Source: an uncultured Lachnospiraceae bacterium
GTDB taxonomy: Bacteria; Bacillota; Clostridia; Lachnospirales; Lachnospiraceae
DNA length: 6,251 bases
Direction of reading: 5' to 3'
Assembly: GCA_910588885.1 (NCBI GenBank)
Contig: CAJUSQ010000151.1
Location: 1 to 6,251, forward strand
Shown here: positions 1 to 5,226 of the stretch, one piece after another
Layout of the letters: every line of letters starts with the position of its first letter
How positions within the stretch are numbered: the stretch's first letter is position 1
Translations under genes and position numbers: made by a program
Notes under the pieces: model-generated
Databases searched by the model: none
Told to the model about the DNA's origin: nothing
Seen by the model: the letters and a program-made list of their open reading frames with translations, nothing else

Positions 1-160
1 CCGGCGTCCGGGCCCCTTCCTTTAAATATGTTCCCGGCGTCTCGCAGTCCGGGCAGTTGCCGAACGCATCCCCGAATTCCGTAAAGAGATCCGTGGCATA
101 CTTAAACAACTTCCCGCACTTCGGACATTTATAATAGAAATACAATGCGCCCCAGCTCAT
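1..160 (-). CDS. Zinc-ribbon protein, partial (3' end beyond window)
   Basis: Only the first 53 codons are present; the gene runs off the left edge. The start of the protein reads MSWGALYFYYKCPKCGKLF, followed by a second CPDC knuckle, so Cys12, Cys15, Cys36 and Cys39 form two CxxC pairs about 20 residues apart. This is a classic zinc ribbon, which probably binds one structural zinc. The start is set by an AGGAG at 168-172, seven nt before the ATG, and that site overlaps the TAG stop of the upstream beta-keto acid cleavage gene. Only 10 nt separate the two genes, so translation is probably coupled and this looks like the last visible gene of the catabolic operon. I do not recognise a characterised homologue. 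It could be a rubredoxin-like or scaffold protein, or a small regulator. The zinc ribbon is seen directly; any role in the pathway is inferred from position alone. Confidence 0.85.
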   Translation of the reverse strand, partial: MSWGALYFYYKCPKCGKLFKYATDLFTEFGDAFGNCPDCETPGTYLKEGARTP

Positions 161-170
161 GCTTCGGCTC

Positions 171-1022
171 CTACTTCAGGCCAAGGATCTGGCGGGCTTC
201 ATCGGGAGTTGCAACTTCCTTGCCGTACTCTTCGATGACGCGCTTTGCACGTTCTACAAACTGGGCGTTGCTCTCTGCCAGTACGCCCTTTGCATACATT
301 ACGTTATCTTCCATCCCTACACGGATATGGCCGCCCATGGCAACTGCGCCGTAAGTCATTTCCATTGCGGAATGGCCAACGCCGAAGCAGGACCAGGTAG
401 AGCCCGGGCAAAGGGATTCCATGGTTTCCTTCATGAATACCAGGTTCTTCATGGTTCCGGCAATTCCGTTTGCACAGCCCATGCAGAACTGGAAGTGCAA
501 AGGAGCCTTCAGAATTCCTTTCTTCAGATAATAAGCGGCATTCCCGATCATACCCGGATCAAAGGCTTCGATTTCCGGTTTGGTATTGGTTTCCTGGAAT
601 AACAGGCCGCATTCCTCCAAAAACTTCGGGGAATTCAAAAACAGGCCGCTGTTCAGCCAGTTCATGGAACCGCAGTCATAGGAAGCCATTTCCGGCTTCA
701 GCTCTTTGATATGGGCCATACGAAGATTGTCATCCGCATGGATATCTCCGGAGGTTGTCAGATTGATAATAATATCACAATCCGGATATTTGGTCTTAAT
801 CAGATTTACGGTTTCACGGAATTTCTCGGTGCTCATGGTTCCGTTGCCTTCATCATCCCTCATATGAAGATGGGCGATGGCTGCGCCGGCCTTCCAGCAT
901 GCATATACGTCGTCCGCGATTTCCTGGGGCGTCATCGGCACATTGGGGTTGTTCTCTTTCTTGGGCCATGCGCCGGTAACTGCTGCGGTAATAATTGTTT
1001 TATTTTTCAAATTCTTATCCAT
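171..1022 (-). CDS. Beta-keto acid cleavage enzyme (BKACE, DUF849/Kce-like)
   Basis: This is a 283-residue protein, the usual size for the family. BKACE enzymes are zinc-dependent TIM barrels that react a beta-keto acid with acetyl-CoA to give acetoacetate and a new acyl-CoA. Family marks are TAAVTGA (12-18), PMTPQEIA (29-36), the zinc motif HLH (His51, His53) followed by R55, NLTTSG (87-92), KPEMAS (109-114) and RVGMEDN (234-240), whose Glu238 is the third zinc ligand. Compared by eye with Kce of Cloacimonas acidaminovorans (recalled numbering), zinc ligands H46/H48/E230 and R226 and D231 are kept. S82 becomes T89, T106 becomes S114, and the amine-binding E14 becomes W19. The substrate is therefore probably not 3-keto-5-aminohexanoate. 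The start has AGGAG at 1032-1036, nine nt upstream. It follows the cyclase gene after 69 nt holding a hairpin and precedes the zinc-ribbon gene by 10 nt. Family assignment is firm; the substrate is unknown. Confidence 0.95.
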   Translation of the reverse strand: MDKNLKNKTIITAAVTGAWPKKENNPNVPMTPQEIADDVYACWKAGAAIAHLHMRDDEGNGTMSTEKFRETVNLIKTKYPDCDIIINLTTSGDIHADDNLRMAHIKELKPEMASYDCGSMNWLNSGLFLNSPKFLEECGLLFQETNTKPEIEAFDPGMIGNAAYYLKKGILKAPLHFQFCMGCANGIAGTMKNLVFMKETMESLCPGSTWSCFGVGHSAMEMTYGAVAMGGHIRVGMEDNVMYAKGVLAESNAQFVERAKRVIEEYGKEVATPDEARQILGLK

Positions 1023-1054
1023 GATTATCCACTCCTGCTTTCATACTCGCAAAT

Positions 1055-1080
1055 CCAGACGAAGCTTGCACTTCGCCTGG
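1055..1080 (-). other. Intergenic RNA hairpin before the BKACE gene
   Basis: The minus-strand transcript contains a 10-bp stem, CCAGGCGAAG pairing with CTTCGTCTGG (one G-U pair), around a 6-nt loop TGCAAG. One further T-A pair closes the base. It fills most of the 69-nt gap between the cyclase stop and the BKACE start and ends about 18 nt before the AGGAG site of the BKACE gene. It is followed by only three U residues and then GCG, so it is a poor intrinsic terminator. A processing or stability element, or a partial attenuator that sets BKACE levels relative to upstream genes, fits better. The structure is seen directly; the role is inferred. Confidence 0.6.
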
Positions 1081-1091
1081 ACTTTCAAAAC

Positions 1092-2066
1092 TTATTTATT
1101 GGTGAAGCCGTAGTTGTCACGATCCTGACAGCCGGTTCCGCAGTACATATAAGTTCTTTCCGGTACGTCATTGACATCATCTTCGTCGATCTCTGCAACG
1201 CAGCGGGCCATAGAGCCGTCGCCCATGTACCATCTTAAGGGGAAGCAGTAGAAACGGAAACGCTTGCCGGATACTTTATCCAGGTCGCCGCCCAGGTTCT
1301 CAACACCTACAATGCCATGGCCCAGCAGGGTCTTGTGGCAGGGCTCCCAGGTTCCCCAGCAGCCGATTGCTTCCAGCTCGCCGTATTTCTTGTCATAAGC
1401 TTCCTGGCCGTGGATGCGGATGTACTCTTCCTTGTCGAATTCCGCATAAGCTTCTTCGCCGAACTGTTCCTTGTATTCTTCGGTAATCGGTCTTCCGGAA
1501 GCGCCCAGCAGGTTCATACGGGTCATACCGTTGTTGCCCATAGCGGTGTGAAGAGGATGATCCAGCGCCTGCATATCCATCGCTACGCATTTTACCTTAT
1601 GCTCTACAAACCACTTGCCGGCATCTACGCCTGTTCCGCAGGAATAGTGATAATATTCTTTGGAATCGTCAAATTTACGATGCATTCCGGTATTCAGGCA
1701 TACTACCATGCCTTCCAGTTCCTTCGGGTCGATATTGGCACGTTTGCAGGCGTCGTCCAGATGTTCTCCGGTAATCAGGCCCCAGCGGTCTACATTGATC
1801 TCCAGGCATACTGCATCTCCGGTGTAAGCATCTACCGGCATCTCATGGGTATAACGTGCACGCTTGCCGTCAAACTCACGCTCCATTACGTGACGGGGAG
1901 CATCACAGTGTGTTCCGGTATGCATGGTGCAGCCAACATACTGTGTCAAAACGCCGCCCTTTGCCATGGAATGCTTGCTGTCAATCATCGGCTTGTCAAA
2001 ATACGGCCAACGCGGAATCTCTGCACTAAACGGATGTGTCAAATCAACCCAAACTTTCTTTCCCAT
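1092..2066 (-). CDS. Metal-dependent cyclase/hydrolase family protein (PF04199), long form
   Basis: This 324-residue protein belongs to the cyclase family that includes kynurenine formamidase KynB and isatin hydrolase, metal enzymes that hydrolyse amide, lactam or lactone bonds. The signature HxGTHxDAPxH is present as His49, Thr50-Gly51-Thr52, His53, Asp55 and His59. A downstream HKTLL...VEN block supplies His244 and Glu256, spaced 12 residues apart as expected for the remaining metal ligands. It is much longer than KynB (about 210 residues). The extra length includes residues about 190-240, where a 17-residue unit is tandemly repeated, and a C-terminal tail with a CGTGC pair. There is no signal peptide, so it is probably cytoplasmic. 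The start has GGAGG at 2076-2080, nine nt upstream. It lies 39 nt after the dehydrogenase gene and 69 nt before BKACE. It probably opens a ring or removes an acyl group in the pathway; the exact bond is not predictable. A formylkynurenine substrate is possible but nothing else here supports kynurenine breakdown. Confidence 0.92.
   Translation of the reverse strand: MGKKVWVDLTHPFSAEIPRWPYFDKPMIDSKHSMAKGGVLTQYVGCTMHTGTHCDAPRHVMEREFDGKRARYTHEMPVDAYTGDAVCLEINVDRWGLITGEHLDDACKRANIDPKELEGMVVCLNTGMHRKFDDSKEYYHYSCGTGVDAGKWFVEHKVKCVAMDMQALDHPLHTAMGNNGMTRMNLLGASGRPITEEYKEQFGEEAYAEFDKEEYIRIHGQEAYDKKYGELEAIGCWGTWEPCHKTLLGHGIVGVENLGGDLDKVSGKRFRFYCFPLRWYMGDGSMARCVAEIDEDDVNDVPERTYMYCGTGCQDRDNYGFTNK
1380..1481 (-). 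repeat. 17-residue tandem repeat inside the cyclase-family protein
   Basis: Residues 196-212 and 213-229 of the cyclase-family protein align without gaps: EEYxxxxGxEAYxxx(F/Y) occurs twice in a row, with Glu-Glu-Tyr, Gly, Glu-Ala-Tyr and an aromatic residue conserved. The DNA also shares a near-identical core (cataagcttc followed by gccg) in both copies. The repeat sits in the insertion that lengthens this protein relative to KynB-type enzymes. It is charged and probably helical. Its role, perhaps a lid or an oligomer contact, is inferred. Confidence 0.7.
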
Positions 2067-2105
2067 TTTACGAATCCTCCATTTTCATAAATCTTGTTTT
2101 AATTT

Positions 2106-3053
2106 CTACTTATTATAAAGCATCTTTATCAAATATTCATTCAATCCTGCGTTCTTGGCAGCGATTTCTTCATCGGTATAGCTCATAAAGCCTTCCCGCT
2201 TGCCGTCCGCCGCCTCTGCACGGAAGCCCAGCTTCCCGCCGTCGATCATTTCCTTCAATAAGGGGGAGGCGTCATGCCGGTCTTCCAAATCCTTCAGCAC
2301 ATAGCTGTGGATGTTGTAGGTCAGCTGAGTACCCACCATGTCGGAATTTACCAAGGGCGGCAGATAGGGCAGGCGCAGGCCGAAGCTGTATTTGCAGGCA
2401 TCGTCTACGGTCTGTGCATCCGCAATTCCCCGTTCCACGATGGAAATCGCTTCTCTCCACAGCGCATGCTGCATACGGTTTGCAATAAATCCGGGCACAT
2501 CCTTCTTGCAAAGTACCGGCTTCTTCCCGGCATCGGTTAAGACCTTCATCACCGTATCCGCAACTTCATCCGTAGTAGCATCGGTCTTTACCACTTCTAC
2601 CAAAGGAATCAGAAAAGCCGGATTCCAGAAATGAGTTCCGCAGAGCCGTTCCTTGTGCTTGCATTTTGCAGAAATTTCCGTGGGGCTCATTACGGAAGTA
2701 TTGGTACAGAAAATCGTATCCTCTGCCACAACCTCTTCCAGCTGGGCAAACAGATCCTGCTTCATCTGCATATCTTCCAGTACGCATTCCACTACCAGCT
2801 GGGCGCTCTTTACGCCCTCGCTCTGCATGTCCTGGGTAAAGCTGATCTTTTTTACGATATTGTCTACATCCGCTTCCGTAACGATCCCTTTCTCTACCAG
2901 CAGCTTCATGTTGTTGCGTACTTTTGCTTCCACATCTACGGGGAATACATCGTAAACCGTCACCTCGGCGCCGTCTAAGCCTGCCAGGATCTGGGCAATG
3001 GCGCTGCCCATCATTCCGCCGCCGCATACCAGGAATTTCTTAATCTCTCTCAT
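2106..3053 (-). CDS. 3-hydroxyacyl-CoA dehydrogenase family NAD-dependent dehydrogenase
   Basis: This 315-residue protein has the two-domain layout of the 3HCDH family (PF02737 then PF00725). Family members oxidise beta-hydroxyacyl-CoA thioesters or, in carnitine 3-dehydrogenase and lambda-crystallin/gulonate dehydrogenase, free beta-hydroxy acids. The Rossmann motif CGGGMMG gives Gly11, Gly13 and Gly16, and Asp35 after the second strand points to NAD+. Catalytic residues are Ser120 (TNTS), His141 (THFWNP, 140-145), Glu153 (PLVEVV) and Asn192 (PGFIANR, 187-193). The C-terminal domain contains FGLRLP, and the usual short TGxGFYDW end is replaced by a longer EAADGKREGFMSY stretch. The start at 3053 is chosen over an in-frame ATG at 3074 because AGGAG at 3061-3065 lies seven nt upstream of it and the family's Rossmann strand begins a few residues later. 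Pairing with BKACE suggests it makes the beta-keto acid. Whether its substrate carries CoA cannot be told from sequence. Confidence 0.93.
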   Translation of the reverse strand: MREIKKFLVCGGGMMGSAIAQILAGLDGAEVTVYDVFPVDVEAKVRNNMKLLVEKGIVTEADVDNIVKKISFTQDMQSEGVKSAQLVVECVLEDMQMKQDLFAQLEEVVAEDTIFCTNTSVMSPTEISAKCKHKERLCGTHFWNPAFLIPLVEVVKTDATTDEVADTVMKVLTDAGKKPVLCKKDVPGFIANRMQHALWREAISIVERGIADAQTVDDACKYSFGLRLPYLPPLVNSDMVGTQLTYNIHSYVLKDLEDRHDASPLLKEMIDGGKLGFRAEAADGKREGFMSYTDEEIAAKNAGLNEYLIKMLYNK

Positions 3054-3121
3054 GTTTGATCTCCTACCTTCCAAAATGAATCGGTAACACTATGAGATAC
3101 CGCTTTTGCCGTTATCCGTGA

Positions 3122-3916
3122 TTAGCAGGTCAGATAACCGCCGCTGCAGTCATAGTTGCCGCCGGTCATGAAGTTAGAAGCTTCGGAAGACAGGAACAAA
3201 GCGAATCCTACGAAATCGTCGGGCTCTGCCAAACGTCCGATGGGCTCACGCTTCATAAAGTTCTGGTATACTGCAGATTCCGGATCGAACATCCATTCGG
3301 TTAATTCGCTGCGGAATACGGTAGGACAAATGGAGTTTACATTGATGCCGTATTTTGCAGTCAAATCGCATGCCATACTGGAAACCATCAGATCTGCGCC
3401 GCCCTTGGATGTACAGTATCCGGTGTAGCCGGCCATACCGCGTTTGGAACGCTGGGAGGTAACAACTACCATCTTGCCGCCCTTGCCCTGGTCAACCATC
3501 TGCTGAGCCACATATTTGCATACAATGTAAACGGACTTGCAGTCTGCGTCCATGATGTACTGCCAGTCTGCTACGGACTGCTCTAAGATATTCTGGGGCT
3601 TGTTGTAGCCATGGCATACGGCCAGGATGTTAATTTCGCCGTATTTCTCTACGGATGCCTTGATCAGGCCCTGTACGTCCTCTTCCTTTGCCGGGTCAGC
3701 TACAACATAGCAGCAGTCGATGTTCTCTGCCTTGAACTCATCTTCCAGTTCTTTCAGCTTGCCTTCGCTTCTTCCGGTCATGATTACTTTCGCGCCTGCA
3801 TAGCCATAAGCCTTCGCCAGAACTTTTCCCAAAGCGCCGGTAGCTCCGGTTACCAGAGCAACCTTGCCTTCTACGGAAAACATATTATTCACAAATTCTT
3901 TCTTTACTGGAACCAT
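3122..3916 (-). CDS. Short-chain dehydrogenase/reductase (SDR family)
   Basis: This 264-residue classical SDR is the usual length and is probably a cytoplasmic tetramer. It has the cofactor motif TGATGALG (23-30). Arg49 follows the second strand with no acidic residue there, which suggests NADP(H) preference. Asp74 is the likely adenine contact. The catalytic residues are Ser154, Tyr167 and Lys171 in Ser-x12-Tyr-x3-Lys spacing (YCTSK). Two usual signatures are altered: NNAG reads VCHG (100-103), and the catalytic-tetrad Asn aligns with Asp125. The C-terminus carries the common TGG...CSGGY ending. The start has AAGGAGG at 3926-3932, nine nt before the ATG, although a second in-frame Met12 exists. 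It follows the cupin gene after 50 nt and precedes the 3HCDH gene by 68 nt. It probably oxidises a hydroxyl or reduces a ketone in the pathway. Homologues are often labelled 3-oxoacyl-ACP reductase or gluconate 5-dehydrogenase, but neither is supported by the context. Confidence 0.93.
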   Translation of the reverse strand: MVPVKKEFVNNMFSVEGKVALVTGATGALGKVLAKAYGYAGAKVIMTGRSEGKLKELEDEFKAENIDCCYVVADPAKEEDVQGLIKASVEKYGEINILAVCHGYNKPQNILEQSVADWQYIMDADCKSVYIVCKYVAQQMVDQGKGGKMVVVTSQRSKRGMAGYTGYCTSKGGADLMVSSMACDLTAKYGINVNSICPTVFRSELTEWMFDPESAVYQNFMKREPIGRLAEPDDFVGFALFLSSEASNFMTGGNYDCSGGYLTC

Positions 3917-3966
3917 TGTTCGAATCCTCCTTGAAATCTGATATGGTAGTTATGTAACGGTATTCC

Positions 3967-4317
3967 TTACGCTTCCGGATAGTTGATGATCACCAGCATC
4001 TTAGCGGGCAGGTTGGTCTTGTTCTCCAGATAACGTCCTTCGTTGGGCGGGAAGGAGATGGATTCATTTGCATGGATGACGTATTCCTTGCCTTCCTTAT
4101 CGGTTACAGTCATTTCGCCTTCCAATACATAGTAAACCTTCTCCAATGGGTTGTCTTCGTATGCATAGTCAGCGCCGCCGCCCGGTAAAAATACGCTCAT
4201 GCCTACCCAGAACTTGGATGCACCTGTCTCATCCTTCCCATGATAACGCATGCAGGTACATCCGTGATGTCCGGGTGCATTGTAAGTAGATAATTCCTCA
4301 ACTGTTCTCTTAACCAT
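3967..4317 (-). CDS. Small single-domain cupin protein
   Basis: This 116-residue protein forms one cupin barrel (PF07883-like). LPGGGADY (44-51) and EKVYYVLEGE (59-68) are the first cupin motif, and ESISFPPNEGRYLEN (85-99) is the second. The histidines that normally bind metal in HxHxxxxE and in the second motif are missing: Ala49 to Asp55 replaces HxH, and no His follows PPNEG. A separate N-terminal cluster, His17, His18, Cys20, Cys22 and His26, is present and could bind metal, though that is speculative. The ATG at 4317 is preferred over an in-frame GTG at 4368 because AAGGAG lies at 4328-4333, ten nt upstream, while nothing resembling a ribosome site precedes the GTG. It is the first gene after the promoter at 4401-4429 and so opens the catabolic operon. 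Function is unknown; a small-molecule isomerase, a binding or sensor protein, or a non-metal lyase are all possible. Confidence 0.88.
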   Translation of the reverse strand: MVKRTVEELSTYNAPGHHGCTCMRYHGKDETGASKFWVGMSVFLPGGGADYAYEDNPLEKVYYVLEGEMTVTDKEGKEYVIHANESISFPPNEGRYLENKTNLPAKMLVIINYPEA

Positions 4318-4327
4318 AATGCTGTTT

Positions 4328-4333
4328 CTCCTT
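4328..4333 (-). promoter_or_regulatory. Ribosome binding site that fixes the cupin start
   Basis: AAGGAG on the minus strand lies ten nt before the ATG at 4317. It decides this start against the in-frame GTG at 4368, which would add 17 residues with no homology to the cupin fold. Confidence 0.75.
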
Positions 4334-4362
4334 TCGCTTGCATATAATGATAAATTTTTTCG

Positions 4363-4388
4363 TTTCACCAGGAAAATCCTTTGTGAAA
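4363..4388 (-). promoter_or_regulatory. Imperfect dyad in the operon leader, possible operator or RNA hairpin
   Basis: TTTCAC and GTGAAA form an inverted repeat with 14 nt between them, and a further AGGA/TCCT pair lies inside. It would cover roughly +6 to +31 of the transcript made from the promoter at 4401-4429, a usual place for a repressor operator. As RNA it could also form a short hairpin about 45 nt before the cupin start codon. It is not followed by a U run on either strand, so it is not an intrinsic terminator. The dyad is seen directly; the regulator is unknown. Confidence 0.5.
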
Positions 4389-4400
4389 TCCGTTGTAATT

Positions 4401-4429
4401 AGTATAAAATACATTTCTTTTTTATGCAA
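4401..4429 (-). promoter_or_regulatory. Sigma-A type promoter of the catabolic operon
   Basis: Reading the minus strand, TTGCAT (4429-4424) and TATACT (4406-4401) are separated by exactly 17 nt. This matches four of six -35 and five of six -10 consensus bases, with an AT-rich spacer. Transcription would start near 4394, leaving a leader of about 77 nt before the cupin ATG. It lies in the only sizeable gap of the window, 30 nt beyond the ATPase stop, so the downstream six genes can be expressed independently of the transporter. Confidence 0.7.
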
Positions 4430-4434
4430 TACAT

Positions 4435-4444
4435 ACAATATTGT
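4435..4444. promoter_or_regulatory. 10-bp palindrome just upstream of the -35 box
   Basis: ACAATATTGT is a perfect 10-bp palindrome ending six bases upstream of the -35 element. Its position suits an activator site, but AT-rich palindromes arise easily by chance in such DNA. No regulator gene is visible in the window. Confidence 0.3.
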
Positions 4445-4458
4445 TATTTAGTTACCAA

Positions 4459-5226
4459 TCAGTAATCTTGTCTGATTTCATTAAAACGCGCCAATACGTC
4501 TTCAAGTTTCAGCGCTGCCTTCCCGGCGCCGGATTCATCCAGGACGACTCTGCCCCGGTGCATCATCAACAGGCGGTCCCCGTATTCCAGGGCATAGCGG
4601 AGGTTATGCGTAACCATGATGGCGGTAAGGTTTTTTTCTTTTACAATCCGTCCCGTCAGCTCCATCACCAGATCCGCGGTTTGGGGATCCAGGGCTGCCG
4701 TATGCTCATCCAAAATCAGGAATTCGATGGGGGACATGGCAGCCATCAAAAGGGCCAGGGTCTGCCGCTGGCCCCCGGAAAGGGCCCCCACCCTGGTGTG
4801 TATCTGATCCTCCAGCCCCAGGTTCAGGCCCCGCAAAAGCTCCCGGTATTTTGTCAGCTTCTTTTTATCGGTTCCCCGTCCAAGGCCGTAGCCCTTCCCT
4901 TTGTTGTCCGCAATGGACATATTTTCCAGGATCGTCATAGAGGGGCAGGTGCCCCTGGAAGGGTCCTGGAACACCCGGCCGACGTTCCGGTGACGGATGT
5001 AATCCCGTTTCTTCGTAATATCCACGCCGTTTACAAGAATCTGCCCCTGATCCACGTCAATACTGCCGCAGATCATATTCAGCAGAGAGGTTTTTCCGGA
5101 ACCGTTGCTGCCGATTACCGACACAAATCCCCCTTTCCCAATGGTCAGTGAAAAATCCTGAAACAGGCGCATTTCATTGACGGTCCCCGGATTGTAAGCT
5201 TTCTGAATTCCTTTTAACTCAAGCAT
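4459..5226 (-). CDS. ABC importer ATPase (COG1101, TrpZ-like)
   Basis: This 255-residue nucleotide-binding protein is the cytoplasmic energy-coupling subunit of the importer. All motifs are intact: Walker A GSNGSGKTS (39-47), Q-loop Gln87 in VFQDP, signature LSGGQ (149-153), Walker B FLILDE (169-174) with catalytic Glu174, D-loop ALD (178-180) and switch His207 in VTHN. The pattern FQDPSRGTCPSMTILEN and the segment after it match the ATPase that accompanies COG4120 permeases and COG2984 binding proteins, known from TrpXYZ tryptophan importers. The ATG at 5226 overlaps the permease stop by 8 nt, and its GGAGG site (5234-5238) lies inside the permease gene, so the two are translationally coupled. 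It is the last gene of the transporter operon, and no terminator hairpin follows it. The transported substrate cannot be read from the ATPase. Confidence 0.95.
   Translation of the reverse strand: MLELKGIQKAYNPGTVNEMRLFQDFSLTIGKGGFVSVIGSNGSGKTSLLNMICGSIDVDQGQILVNGVDITKKRDYIRHRNVGRVFQDPSRGTCPSMTILENMSIADNKGKGYGLGRGTDKKKLTKYRELLRGLNLGLEDQIHTRVGALSGGQRQTLALLMAAMSPIEFLILDEHTAALDPQTADLVMELTGRIVKEKNLTAIMVTHNLRYALEYGDRLLMMHRGRVVLDESGAGKAALKLEDVLARFNEIRQDY

Noticed and set aside
1317..2090. A long plus-strand open frame (257 codons) opposite the cyclase-family gene
   Set aside because: It lies wholly antisense to a gene with clear metal-site motifs, has no recognisable fold and no ribosome site of note; it is a by-product of codon bias on the other strand.
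3054..3121. Weak inverted repeat (CGGaTAAC with GTTACCG) between SDR and 3HCDH genes
   Set aside because: It needs a bulge, its arms are short and other pairings compete; not enough to call a structured element.
4318..4368. Upstream GTG start adding 17 residues to the cupin
   Set aside because: No ribosome site precedes it, it falls in the leader dyad, and the ATG at 4317 has AAGGAG at good spacing.
4363..4388. Leader dyad read as an intrinsic terminator or attenuator
   Set aside because: It is followed by an A-rich stretch on the transcript, not a U run, and the stem is interrupted.
4441..5151. A plus-strand open frame (236 codons) opposite the ABC ATPase gene
   Set aside because: The minus strand encodes a complete ATPase with every motif intact; the plus frame is rich in Gln, His and Pro and looks like a reverse reading.
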